A stretch of 64,000 nt of DNA from Ahaetulla prasina (taxonomy: Eukaryota; Chordata; Lepidosauria; Squamata; Colubridae), in NCBI RefSeq assembly GCF_028640845.1, contig NC_080543.1, positions 99,755,325 through 99,819,324 of the forward strand, read 5' to 3'. A program made the position numbers and the translations under genes. Shown in pieces: positions 23,579 through 34,852 of the stretch; within the stretch, counting starts at the first letter, position 1; each line of letters begins with the position of its first letter. Below the pieces are notes generated by a model that did not search any database, was not told the origin of the DNA, and worked only from the letters and a program-made list of their open reading frames with translations.

Positions 23579-24045
23579 ACATAAGACGGGGGTACTGTAT
23601 TACAGAAAATAGACTTATTAGATAAAGGCACTGGCCGCTTCTGAGGGACTGCTCAATTTTGTAACTTGGAGTCCCGCTCTCAGTATGTTTGCTTGGATTA
23701 ACTTGTGGATAAACTCATATTCTAATATGATTTTAAGCTGTGTTTTACCTGTTAAGAATTATGGCTTATTTCAATGTGCTTTGGGTTTTTTAAAGCAACA
23801 GGGGAAGCTTTAAGACATAAGACGGGGGTACTGTATTACAGAAAATAGACTTATTAGATAAAGGCACTGGCCGCTTCTGATGGACTGCTCAATTTTGTAA
23901 CTTGGAGTCCCGCTCTCAGTATGTTTGCTTGGATTAACTTGTGGATAAACTCATATTCTAATATGATTTTAAGCTGTGTTTTACCTGTTAAGAATTATGG
24001 CTTATTTCAATGTGCTTTGGGTTTTTTAAAGCAACAGGGGAAGCT
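23579..24045. repeat. recent 231-bp tandem duplication
   Basis: 23579-23809 is repeated at 23815-24045 with a 5-bp joint (TTAAG). Reading the two copies base by base I find one difference: G at 23645 versus T at 23881. There is no coding frame or known repeat inside. The near identity points to a very recent event or an assembly artefact. Confidence 0.92.
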
Positions 24046-24690
24046 AGGATATCCAACTCCAGAATAGCAATATACTTCTGTCTTGAATGCAAGGGTAGAC
24101 AACTCCTGTTTAATCTTTGATCATTTCATGCCCCTACATTCATTCTGGAAGAAATGATGTATCACATTGCTTGGCCAGCAACAAACCTTTATAGACTAGA
24201 ATGCTTTTTATAAGGAAGTTTATGTAAGTTTATAAAGAGGTTTATATTAGCTTTTATCTAAAAGTAAATAAAATCTAACATATTTTAAAAAGAAAACTAA
24301 ACGATGTAGAAAAGAAAAAGTATAAAAAGGAAAAAAAATAATACAGTAAAAATATAAAGAAATATATAAAGAAATGATTTCCCTCTTCATCACAAGAAAT
24401 ATAAAATTGGTAAACTAATACCTTCTTTTAAAATAAAACAAATGATCTCTCCTCATATTCCATCTCTTACCTATAAGAAAACCTTAAAACCTTGCTGTTT
24501 AATCCTGCTCAACATCAATTAAGGATGATCAGAGATAGCATCTGTATTAACCTTGATCAAATAAACCTACTCTATACTTCTTTTATTTAAAAAAAATATT
24601 TACATTTAGTAACTTCAAATAATGTTCTAAAACTTGGATTTCTTTTTATTATTATTTTTTACACCTCACAAATTCTTCAAAGCTTTAACA
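24046..24690. other. AT-rich sequence, no feature seen
   Basis: A-rich stretch near 24260-24370; nothing else recognised. Confidence 0.45.
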
Positions 24691-25448
24691 AATCACTGTT
24701 GTAAATGGATGGGGTGGCACTGCCCCAGAGAGACTCGGTCTGCAACTTGAGCGTTCTCCTGCATTTGCAGCTCCCGTTCAAGGAACAGGTGGAAGTCATG
24801 GCTAGGAAAGAGCCTTTACACAACTTTATGTTATGCGCCAGTTGCGGCCTTTCCTGGATCAGGATTCCTTGCACTCAGTTCTTAAGGTCCTAGTCATCTC
24901 ACAGCTGGACTATTGTAATGTGCTCTACATGGGGCTACCCTTAAAGACCATTCAAAAGCTATATCTGGTACAGGGTGTGGCAGTGTGAGTAGTTTTGGGC
25001 CCCCCAAGAATGGCCCCTATAAGACCACTGCTCTGCAAACTGCACTGGTTGCCAGTCTGCTTCCTGGTGCAATTCAAGATGTTGGTGATCACATTTAAAG
25101 CCCTTCAAGGCATGGGTCCAAGTTAGTTGAGTGATCTCACTGGATTTTGCCCGTACCACTCATGCTAGCAGAGCAGGCATGCTGCATGCCTGTTACCAGG
25201 ATTATTCAGCTGGTGGAATCTAGGAGGAGGACCTTCTCTGCTGTTGCTCCTGTCCTTTGGAACATCTTGCCCCCCAATGTGAGGTTGGCCCCAACCCTCC
25301 TATCTTTTTGTAAGAGCCTAAAGATATGTCTGTTCCATTTGGGTTGGTGCCCCAGTGGGAGAATAGCGCAATGGAGGTGATTGATTGAGTAATAACAGAT
25401 CCCACCTCCACCCACTCCATCCCCACCCTCCCCATTTTTATATTTTTT

Positions 25449-25483
<35 letters not shown>

Positions 25484-25490
25484 TACAGGA
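24691..25490 (+). mobile_element. L2-like LINE, C-terminus and 3' UTR
   Basis: The plus strand carries a decayed ORF2 end. Around 24895-24990, LDYCNVLYMGLPLKTIQKLY resembles the L2/CR1 post-RT motif with the LDYCN and GLP signature. Then comes a GC-moderate 3' part with TTCTCTGCTGTTGCTCCTGT and a (TCAA)n tail at 25447-25481. Stops and shifts break the frame. L2-type LINEs typically end in short tetranucleotide tails. Confidence 0.75.
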
Positions 25491-25519
25491 AAATTACCCA
25501 TATGCCTCTCTTGGGTTGT

Positions 25520-25770
25520 TACAGTGCATACAGAAAGTATTCAGACCCCTTTCACTTTTGTCAATTTTGTTACGTTGCAGCCTGATTCTACAGTTGTTGA
25601 AATTTATCTTTCTTCTCATTAATCTACATTTAGTACCCCACAATGACAAAGTGAAAACAGAATTTTAGAAATGTCTGTAAATTTATTTTTAAAAAGGGAA
25701 AAAAAACCTGAAATATCACTTCAGCATAATTATTCAGACCTTTCACACAGTATTTTGGGCACAAGTAGCC
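25520..25770 (+). mobile_element. end of a Tc1-type DNA transposon
   Basis: Right after a TA comes CAGTGCATACAGAAAGTATT CAGACCCCTTTCACTTTTG and, further on, CCCCACAATGACAAAGTGAA AACAG. This is the well-known terminal sequence of a Tc1-like family abundant in teleost fishes. Only one end of about 250 bp is present, without transposase. The fragment lies between an L2-like tail and an old L1 fragment. Confidence 0.75.
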
Positions 25771-25774
25771 TTGT

Positions 25775-26870
25775 ATTTATTACATATTCTAAATATGGCA
25801 TATCTACATAATGATTTCTAAAGTCCACATTGATCTTGACTTTATTATACCACAAGCATCTATGCCAGCTAACCTCAGGTCACATCCTTCTATCCCCCAA
25901 ACCTGTTTCTCAACAGCACTCTTTCATCTAAATCAACCAGCAAATTGCAAAATACATCTTCAAATCAGGTAACTCCAATTCTCCTCTTTCCTTTACATCT
26001 TGTAGCATCTTTTATTTAACTTGTGGCTTTTTTTCCTGCTACGCAAATTTAGATATAATCTTCTGCCACTTTTAAATGATGCATCAGGTGTCAAAACAGG
26101 TACTGTTTGAAACAAAACCACCTTTCTAGATAGGTCATTCATTTTTATCACATCTTAAAACTCACTTTATTCATCCATTCTGTCTGAATTGTGATTTTCA
26201 TATTTTTGTTAACTTCTGTTTATTAATCTTAAAATTTGTTAAAGCACCAACTTCATTATTTCAATTCTATTTAAAGGATACTCTGGACCCAATCCCAACT
26301 CATCTGCAAAAGACCTTAGCTTATAAGTTTTTTTTCCTCCCTTAATCCTCTCATGTTATCTTGTATCTCTAATCAATATTTCCTGAACCAAAAAAAACCC
26401 CAAAAAACAACAACAACAAGAGAAGGATAGAGTATAATAGAAAACAGAGTTGGAAGGGACCTTGGAGGTTTTCTAGTCTTAACCCTCTGCTTAACATAAC
26501 TGTCTTGTCCCTTTTTGTATCTCACAGGGTTTTGTTAAATCTTCATTAACAATTATTTGTGATTTCTGTTAAATATAGATCAAACTTATCAATTTTATGA
26601 AGTTTTTTTTACAAAATTCTTATCTTTCAGAACCTTAAACAAGGAAGTTGAGTTCAAATTGTCAATAGCCCTTTCTGTATCAAGAACATCAATTCAGCTT
26701 TTTTCATTATTTAATTTAAAAATTATTTTATCAGTTAATTTAAGCATTATTTTATCATTTAATGTAACAATTATTTTATTAAATAATTCAGTATTACGCT
26801 TGCCTGAACTCTTTGCACAAGAACCCATTTTGAAACAAGCCTTCCTTGAAGAAATTGTTATTTTTATCTA
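25775..26870 (-). mobile_element. old LINE-1 ORF2 fragment
   Basis: Minus-strand traces of the L1 reverse transcriptase. The complement of 26295-26325 reads like YKLRSFADE (the catalytic FADD block, second Asp lost), and 26660-26690 reads like the FLDAEKAFD block. It is heavily decayed with no long frame, and is interrupted by a CR1 piece at 26433-26505. Confidence 0.65.
26433..26505 (-). mobile_element. CR1 3' end fragment
   Basis: CAGAGTTGGAAGGGACCTTG GAGGTTTTCTAGTC is the antisense CR1 3' end, as at 15353 and 47345. Confidence 0.75.
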
Positions 26871-26874
26871 ATGC

Positions 26875-28027
26875 TATAGTGTATTTGAAAATGGCTGATA
26901 TTTTATGCTCTTTTTTGTTTTAATATGCATTTAATAACTATTCTAAATTTTTGATTTGAGGCTTTGAGTGCCATCTGTTGGCAAAAAAAGAAGATATAAA
27001 CTCAGTAATATCTAATAGGTTTAAATGAGCTTACACGAGAAGTTTTGCTTTGATGAAAAAATGAATGAGGCATCCCCTGAAGCTGCTTCATGAAGCAGAG
27101 TTGATTCCTCACATTTAACTATTTTACTTCCTTGTGCTCTGCTTCGGATCTCTTCTCAGGTTTGACCTGCAGAGACTGAATAAACTGACAAGAGCTTCTC
27201 TTGCAGTGCTGCCTAAAATGATGCAGCTTCAGTAGACACTGTGGGAATGTCTGCAGCGTGCACTAAAGATGATCATCCTGAATTGATCGTGGTGCACTCC
27301 AAGGGTCTTCCAAGTGCAACATATATTGAAGCTGTTCAGCCTAGAGCATCCTCAGACCGATTACTAAATACTAAAAAGTATTTCTTCGATGAGTAAACTG
27401 GAAGAAAGGAATAGTAATCCTTAGCCACACCTGACACTTTTCTGCAAGAAGGGTTTTCTGGAACGTTGACAGATAAATGGTTGCTCAAGCCATGAATCCA
27501 TTCAATGCAGGGTGAAAATTTGTCAGGCTGGGCTGCTGTGGTGTACACTGGATAGTCTTGATCTGCCCATCTAGAAGTACTTCAGCCATCATTGGGGAAA
27601 TGGCTGAGAAGGTCCTTTTGCTGCAGCACTAACCTGAAGTGATTTGGGGGCACGTAAATTGCTCCACTGAAGTGAATCAAGTTGCTTCTTCACTGTGTTG
27701 AGCACATTGTGTCTTTTCCATGACACAAATTGCTTCAGCAAAACAAAATTAAAGTAATTTGCAATGGTGTAATAAAGAATGCCTGCTTTTGCATTCTATT
27801 TTTTGTTGCAAGAATGCAATTTGATGGCACAAAGAACATGAAACTGGTCCAAGTGCTAGATTCAACTTCCCCATCTCCCTGGTTGAGCTCAATAAAGGGA
27901 GAAAAGATTAAGAAGACCACTGTTTTTTCATTCATGGAGAAAATCACTCCATTTCATCATACACAGATAATGTCCACAGAGGGAGTCCCTTTGTCTAAGC
28001 AGTGTTCTCTGCTTTGCCCTGCATAGC
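26875..28027. other. no feature seen
   Basis: About 1.15 kb of mixed composition with several short open frames but no recognisable protein, repeat or RNA. The outer L1-related element starts just after it. Confidence 0.45.
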
Positions 28028-28849
28028 AAAAATTGTATATAAGGAGAGACCGGGAGCATCGCAGTGAGACCAGTTGGAAAAATAGCAGGCTCTGATGAGC
28101 TCCATGAAAATCCAGCTGGAAAAACCGCCGTCGGGGGTTCTTCGGTCCAGAACCGTCCTCTAGGGAGGGTGAAGAAGGACAGGCATCTTGGAAGACCAAG
28201 AGGAGCAGGCAAGTTTCTCGAAAGTTCGGAGGCAGCTCTCTGGACCAGTGGCAGGATGGCAGCCATTGTAAAATGACCGCTCTGAAGCTGGGGCAACTGA
28301 ACTAAGTTTTTGTGCAGGAGCAGTGTTTGAACGGAGTGCTGGAACCAGGTGAGTCACTGGCCAACTCACAGGTAAAAGAACATTTCAAATTGGATTAAAA
28401 GATGCCCCAGAGCTGAAACGAGCGGCTACTTGGCATTTGGGAAATTCTATGGAGGGAGAAGAACAAAGAGTAGGCTAAAATACTAAAGCCCAAGAAAGTT
28501 TTTGTATCTATAATTCGATTTGGAGAAACTAAAAATAATAAAAGAACCCAAGGAAAAGTATGTTTTTATGTGGATTTAAATATTTTTGACAGCTTTGACA
28601 TTTAGTTGGTTTGAAAATATTGTGGATTGGAGAGAGTCATCTGCTGGCTGAAAGAGAGTACTGCAATATTTACTGGAAGAAAGAAAAGAAAGTACAGCTG
28701 TGACCTTGACTATTAAAAGATAATTTGGAAACTTTGAGAACTTTTAAGGAGTATCTGTCTTTCTACATTGCTTGGTCTCAATTCTCAATGGCTGAGGAAG
28801 ATAACAAATCTTTAACTTGGAGTGGACTGGATAAATACTTAAATAGATT

Positions 28850-28985
28850 TTTTTTTTATTGGCCAAGTGTGATTGGACACACAAGGAATTTGTCTTGGTG
28901 CATATGCTCTCAGTGTACATAAAAGAAAAGATACGTTCATCAAGGTACAACATTGGATATTAATTGAAAACAAAAAGAGACTATT
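28850..28985 (-). mobile_element. snake-type CR1 3' end fragment
   Basis: It starts with a T run, then TATTGGCCAAGTGTGATTGG ACACACAAGGAATTTGTC and on through CATATGCTCTCAGTGTACAT. It is the antisense 3' end of the CR1 family seen at 2294-2329. It sits inside the outer L1-related element, just after a short ATG frame at 28789. Confidence 0.8.
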
Positions 28986-30630
28986 TGGATTTTAAATTTT
29001 AATTAAATGTGACATAATTTAAAAGTTTTAACACTTTCTTAAATTGGCAATATGGAGTCTTGGATGTGTGAGGAATGAATTGAGATGTTTAAAAATATGC
29101 ATAAATCACTAAAGGGTAATAAAAAGAAATTTTGCTGGAACACATAAAACAGGAAATAGGGGAGAAGGTGCTAGAAGAGAGCATAAATGAGGAGCAAGAA
29201 AATAATATTGAAGGAAAAGGAATTGAATGCAAAAAGCAGTTAGATGATTTCACTGGGATTTACAGTGGCAAAAAAGAGTGGATGGGGGGAACACCCCCCC
29301 CAAAATGAATCAATCAAAAGATAAAGAGGGAAATAGTAGAAAGAACTATTCAAATAATATATCTGAAAGTGAGAAAAAGGAGTCAGAAGAAAAGATATAA
29401 GTATATTTAAAAAAAAAAAGAAAAAGAAGAAGTTAAGAGAATGGGATAAAAGGAGAAAATTATCAAGATGTGGAATTTTGGAGAGACCAAGAGAAAATGG
29501 TTAAAGAAGGGAAGATCAGTGGAAAGGAGGAAGGGAAATAAAGTAAATATTCGTAGATTTAAGGGAACTGTATTAATATTATTAATTGTGGATGGTCAAT
29601 TAAGTTAAAGGATTTTAATGCCAGATTTGAATATGATGATGTATATTGTTTATAGTAAAACAGAATAGCAGATGAAATATGAAATGGTAATTTGGTTTAA
29701 TTTTGAAGATAGTTTTAATTAAGAGACAAAGTTGAAATGTTAAAAAGCGGGATGGGGATTTTCAGAAATATATTCTGAAATGGAGAAATAAGATAATTAA
29801 TTGATGTTATTGTAAGAGATTAGGAATTAAGGGCGGATAGTGATACTGTTTATGTATTATGTATTAAGTAGAAATTAAGATAAGACAAAGAAGTATGGAA
29901 AAAGAATATTATGGTTGAAATTGGAAATTTGTAGAATGAACCTGGAAATAAAACAATATAGCAGAAGTTGAAATAACAAGATATGGACTTCCGGTGGCTC
30001 CGCTTCGTTAATGGCGGTCTATTCAGACCGCCAGTTCTGTATGATTCTGTAGAGCCGCTCAGACAGCGTTAATCTGCTGTCAAGTGGCTTGAAAACCTCT
30101 TCCCTCGGGCAAAGAGGGAGAGGTGAGCATTTGGGCTGAAGTAGAGCCCCCAGCAAGCCCCAGGAAGAGTCTGGTGGCTTGGTGGGAACGCTCCTTCTAT
30201 AGCCTGAAAAAAGCTCCAGAATCCGGAACTCTTCTGCCAAATGGCAGAACAAAACGCAGCGTCCATCTCCGCGACTGACATGGATTACTGAAGGACTGCT
30301 AACGCGGACAGAGTTGAAACAGGAGCGTTGGCATCTGATTGTAAGAAGATTTTAACTCCCTGACAGAGAATGTATTCGTAGTCAAGATTGTAGATGATAA
30401 AAGTAAATGGCATTTTGTGTATTGGAAGTGAAAGCTAAGGAAATGCTTATTACAATTGCTGGCGTGGAACCTTTAAGAAGAATATAACAAGATTTTTTTT
30501 TTTAAATGGAATTTTTTTCTTGTTTCTTTTTTTATCTTTTTATTACAGTGTTTAAGAAGAATAGTTTACTGAATTTTTCTTTTTTCTTTTTTTCTTCTTC
30601 TTCTTCTTCTTGGTATTACTTAGTTTAAAA

Positions 30631-31494
30631 ATGGCTCTTAAGCAAAGAGATTTAACTACTTCTAAAATATTGGAAATTTCTTCAATTCAGATACGGAAAT
30701 TGAAAGAAGATATCAAAGAAGGTCTAAGGAATTTTTTACAGGAGCTTATGGAGGCTCATCTTTCAGAAATAGATCAAAAATTTAATGAAATGGAGAAAGA
30801 AATACTGGATTTTAAGGATATGGTGGAAGAGCAGAGGAAGGAGATGAAAAAATTAAAGGAATCAATTACCCCATTACTGCTATCTAGTATTCAGACCGAA
30901 GAAAGACTGGAAGAACTTAACCAAATTAATTTAGATTTGCAAAGGAAGATAGACGAGGTTCAAATTAATTTTAATTTAGAAAATAAAATAGATGATATCC
31001 AGGTTAAGGTAGATAGGACAGATGAAGAAAGGGTTATATTACAATATAAATTAATGGAATATGCTATAAGGGTGAGGGGATTAAAAGAATGTAAGGAAGA
31101 AAATTTGAAAGAGATTTTTACTCAGGCCTTTGCCCAGATAGATGGAGTGGAACCAGAAGATTTTGAAGTTAATATTGAAAAAAATTATCGTGTTAATTCT
31201 TGGTTGGCAAGGCAGAAGTGTTTACCGAGAGATGTGGTTATTTACTTTACAAATAAGAAGATTAGGTATGGAATTTTGCAAGCATTTTATAAAAATAAAT
31301 TTCAAATATTAGGACAAGATATAATAATGATGAAGGAAATTTCTCCTAAAATGTTAAGAAAGAGAAAAGAATTTGCCTTTTTAGTGGATGAGCTTAAGAA
31401 ACACCAGATATATTTTAGATGGGAGGTTCCAGCTGGTTTAACAGTGAATTATAAAGGAAGAAAGTATTTTCTTAATACAGTTTTTAAAGCATGA
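30631..31494 (+). CDS. LINE-1 ORF1 protein, intact, 287 aa
   Basis: Nucleic acid-binding chaperone of LINE-1 particles, expected to trimerise and coat the element RNA in the cytoplasm. I choose the ATG at 30631 (MALKQRDLTT); the upstream in-frame codons do not give another ATG. Residues 15-130 are a Lys/Glu/Leu-rich coiled coil. Residues 135-235 are the RRM-like domain (LMEYAIRVRGLKE, NSWLARQKCLPRDVVIYF). Residues 236-287 are the C-terminal domain (MKEISPKMLRKRKEFAF, GRKYFLNT). There is no internal stop. It ends right after the C-terminal domain, about 80 residues earlier than the ORF1 at 11963-12976. An ORF2 does not follow, so mobility would depend on an L1 elsewhere. Confidence 0.92.
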   Translation: MALKQRDLTTSKILEISSIQIRKLKEDIKEGLRNFLQELMEAHLSEIDQKFNEMEKEILDFKDMVEEQRKEMKKLKESITPLLLSSIQTEERLEELNQINLDLQRKIDEVQINFNLENKIDDIQVKVDRTDEERVILQYKLMEYAIRVRGLKECKEENLKEIFTQAFAQIDGVEPEDFEVNIEKNYRVNSWLARQKCLPRDVVIYFTNKKIRYGILQAFYKNKFQILGQDIIMMKEISPKMLRKRKEFAFLVDELKKHQIYFRWEVPAGLTVNYKGRKYFLNTVFKA

Positions 31495-32817
31495 AACTTC
31501 TACACTAATGTATTAAAGATTGGGAATCCTTAATCGATAGATGCTAAGTTGAATGGTGAATAGATCGTGGAAAATGTGTAAGATAGAAGATAAGGGGAGG
31601 GAGAATGTTTAATTCTATCATATATGATTATGGTTAATTTTTGTAAATGATTTATTTTTGATATAAATGTGTAATTTTAGGGTACTATTTGATATATTTG
31701 AGGTATAAAGGAATAGGAAGATGGAATATTGTTTAATTTTGGAGGATAGATAGTAAAATTTAGGAATTTGGATTAAATATTATATTTGAGAGATGGATGT
31801 AATGTTGTTATATGGTTAACTAGAATTTAATTGTTATAACTGATATATTTTGGATAAGTTATAGGTGTAATTTTAATAATGTTATTTGATATAAGCAAGG
31901 TAAATGAAGATTTTAATTATTACAACTGATATATTGTGGAGATAATATAGGATTAATAATAATATTTGTAATATTATTTGATGTATGTAAATGATACCAA
32001 AGATATGAAAAGATGGATTATTTTTTACCTTTGGAGGTTGGACAGTAAAATTTAAGAAATTAAGTTGGAAATATGAACTATTTTTGAGAGACTGCCTAAT
32101 GAAGAAAGACATTACAAAAGACTCCTTGGTGAATATTGGAAGATGGAACGTTCTTTTGGTATTGATTGATGAAGGTTGGATATCAAAAACTATGTACTAT
32201 ACTGAAGAACAAACACCAACTCAATCGGAAATTTCTGAGAACTCTAGGAACGGAATGGTTTGATATATAATGGATTGGAAGAAATGTATTTTCCTTGTTT
32301 CTGGAAGGGGAGTTGAGATTTTAAGGAGTGACTATGGATTATGATTTGTGTTATATTTTAATTTTTGACTGTTAGTTTTATACCCTGTATTCGGTTCTGG
32401 GAGGTCCCGGGGGGGTGGGGGGAGGGAGGGAGAGGGGGGTATGAGGGTAGAAAATGGATTGATGGTTAATGTACAGAGATGATTGAAGATGTATAATTAA
32501 TGTAAGATCGGAGCTGCCTGGCTACCATTTCAGAATGATGGGAAGGAGGGAAGGAGAAGAGAGAAGGAGGTAGGAAAGAGAAGAGGAGGAAGAGAAAAGG
32601 AAGGAAGAGGGATAGAAGAGGGAGAAGAAAGGAGTAGGGAGGAAGGAGGAGAGGATGTAGATAAGAGAAGGGGAGGATGGTCGTGGAAAGTAGAAGAAGG
32701 TAGAGAAGGGAAGAGAGTTAAAGGAAGGGGGTGGTGACCGGGCAGGTCCGATTAATTGTATATGATAGTACACTAAATATGTTATTGGATATGAATGTTA
32801 AAATAAAACTTTTTTGG
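31495..32817 (+). other. long 3' region of the HAL1-like element
   Basis: AT-rich and stop-rich in all sense frames. Two imperfect copies of a unit of about 110 bp occur at 31683-31796 and 31973-32092, sharing AGATGGAATATT or similar, GTAAAATTTA and ATTTGAGAGA. Then come a G-rich run (32399-32435) and a GA-rich polypurine stretch (32537-32740), typical of L1 3' UTRs. The minus-strand frame at 32522-32773 is a shadow of the polypurine tract. Confidence 0.7.
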
Positions 32818-33028
32818 GAAATAACAAGATATAGTGAAAAATGATTAATTTGTGATAAAAGAACTATATGAAAGATGAATATGGAAAAAATGGGGAGATT
32901 GGAAGAGATTAAAAATATTAATATATATAAAATGTGTAAGATGTGACCCGGTCAACACTCTTTTCATAAAATATGTATGATGAAAGAAAATTTTTAATAA
33001 AACTTGTTTACAAAAAAAATTGTATATA

Positions 33029-33938
33029 TAACAAAAGCTCCCCATTCCCCATGTATAGAAACCATACTATGGATAAACAGTTTGCTATTTCATCTGAAAA
33101 TACTTTGTTGGTCATCTCAGCTGTGCAACATTTTTTAACCATGGGAAAGATGTGGAATAATTAAGATACAGACCCTTTTTGAAATGAGGCTCTGACAATC
33201 TTTTTGTCCTCTTACCTTTGGTAAATCTGTGCAATCCCCAAGCCAAGTCCTACCAACTGAAGGAAAAGAAAGGGAAAAATTTAGAATGGAGTTTAAAATC
33301 AGGAGGGGCCTTGTTGGAAGCCTTAATAGACAAATTAGACCTATTGGCCAGATATTTTCTACCTGTTTTAGAGGTTGGTTTTAATTTCTATTAATAATAA
33401 AATGCCCAAGATTGTGATAGATAGAGTAAAACAAAGACAAATATATAGCAACGATCTATGCATATATGCATATTGCACCTACTGCAACTCTTTTAGTGAA
33501 AACTTTACATTAGGAAGCAGAGTGCAAATTCTATTTTTTTTCAAGCAAAAAACTTGTGGGAAAATTCACTCACTGCTAATCCTTAATGGAATTTAGTGGA
33601 GGTCATGTCAGTGAGTAGAGTCTAAATATAACTGAGTGAAGTATTAGGGGATGGGAATTAAATGCACCTACGTTATACCAGTTGCTCGGAGAGAGTAAAA
33701 AACTTCTGTTAAGTTCACAGCCTTGGAGGTGATCATTATTTACTTATAAATATTCAACACAGAAAATTAAGATTGTTCTTTTTGGCACATGCTAACAGGA
33801 CAATTATTTCTTATAGATTGAGTCAAGAAATAAAGTCAGTGTTGGTGTAAACACAAGATTGTTGTATTTGTCATTCTGGGCCATGTAAAAATATAAAAAG
33901 AGATGGAATAATAAGACTGATTTTAAAAATATCTAAAT
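33029..33938. other. AT-rich sequence, no feature seen
   Basis: Nothing recognised between the nested L1 elements and the first copy of the dispersed repeat. Confidence 0.45.
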
Positions 33939-34852
33939 AATTGAGATGAGATGAAAATATAACTAATTATTTCCAAAACATCTTGTAACTTAAAATACAT
34001 AATCTAATAAAAGTAAGAAATTTACATATTTCCTAAATTTTTGGTGAATCCTTGAGTATAAAAGTTTTAAGCCAATCTTCGAAACTGAATTTCATGTTAC
34101 CGTTTTTTTACAAATCTCAACGATGTAATTGCATTCAGCAAAAATACAAAAATTAACTATGTTCCTTATACTAGACGCAATCCAGTTTATTGGTTTGGCA
34201 TGGAACTCAAATCTTTAAACAACAATGTGAATCCTATTTTAATGTAAGCTCTGCGTTTATGAGATTTTTGATAGAACAATTTTTACTGTAAAATATTTAG
34301 TTATATTAAATTATATCCAATAAATAAGTATCCTACTGATTAATATTCACATTGAAGGGAATGAACACATTTTAAGCCAACGTTTTACAAAGACTCTTCT
34401 ATGATAATAAAAGCCTAACATGCAAACTTGTCAAAAATGCTCTTTACAAGATCATTTAAGATATAATTATTTAAAATAAATGTACTTAAATAAAATGGAA
34501 TGCTTATTCTTAATATTTTGTGAAATAAGCACAAGGTACCATGTTTCATGTAAATTTCATGCCAATTTCCCCTCTACTATTTTTCTTGTATTATTTACAT
34601 CCATTTTTATTTCTATTTACTTTTTATTACACTGACTAGCCAAATAAATCTTGTTATTAATAAGTTATTAATAGCAATGCCACTTGTTTGCCCATTTTCT
34701 GGGTCAAAGAAATTGTGAGAGTTAGAACTCAACTATAATTGAGATGAGATGAAAACTTACCTAATTATTTCCAAAACATCTTGTAACTTAAAATACATAA
34801 TCTACTAAAGCTTAATAAGAAATTTACATATTTCCTAAGTTTCTGGTGAATC
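33939..34852. repeat. direct repeat of about 112 bp, copies 0.8 kb apart
   Basis: 33939-34050 and 34737-34852 share AATTGAGATGAGATGAAAA, TAATTATTTCCAAAACATCT and AGAAATTTACATATTTCCTA with few changes. The 690 bp between are AT-rich without a recognised repeat. The second copy ends in T runs 40 bp before the Sauria SINE. Confidence 0.85.

Larger units (their letters stand above)
29985..32817 (+). mobile_element. HAL1-like element: L1 5' UTR, intact ORF1, no ORF2
   Basis: It is flanked by GAAATAACAAGATAT at 29970-29984 and 32818-32832, a 15-bp target-site duplication. The 2.83 kb in between begin GGACTTCCGGTGGCTCCGC, an L1-style 5' start. A leader of about 645 bp, ORF1 (30631-31494), a 1.3 kb 3' region and the end AAAATAAAACTTTTTTGGG follow. 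The leader has a perfect hairpin, GGCGGTCT with AGACCGCC (30013-30032). No ORF2 remnant is seen. The layout matches mammalian HAL1 (half-L1). A deletion of ORF2 after insertion is possible but would need to spare both ends and the target duplication. Confidence 0.85.
28042..33014 (+). mobile_element. outer L1-related element without ORF2, split by two insertions
   Basis: It is flanked by AAAAATTGTATATA at 28028-28041 and 33015-33028 (the A run overlaps the poly-A). Removing the inner element (29985-32817 plus one target copy) and the CR1 piece (28850-28985) leaves about 2 kb. This has a GC-moderate leader (28042-28400), AT-rich sequence, a short Glu/Lys-rich frame (about 29130-29400, with KKESEEKI at its end) and a 3' end AATAAAACTTGTTTAC plus poly-A. 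I see no endonuclease, reverse transcriptase or RRM motif. L1 mobilisation is inferred from the poly-A and target-site duplication; the exact family is unknown. Confidence 0.7.

Noticed and set aside
28850..28985. CR1 tail as part of the L1-related leader
   Set aside because: The same sequence occurs at 2294 outside any L1, so it is an independent fragment.
32522..32773. 83-codon Ser/Leu/Pro-rich frame
   Set aside because: Complement of the polypurine tract in an L1-type 3' region.
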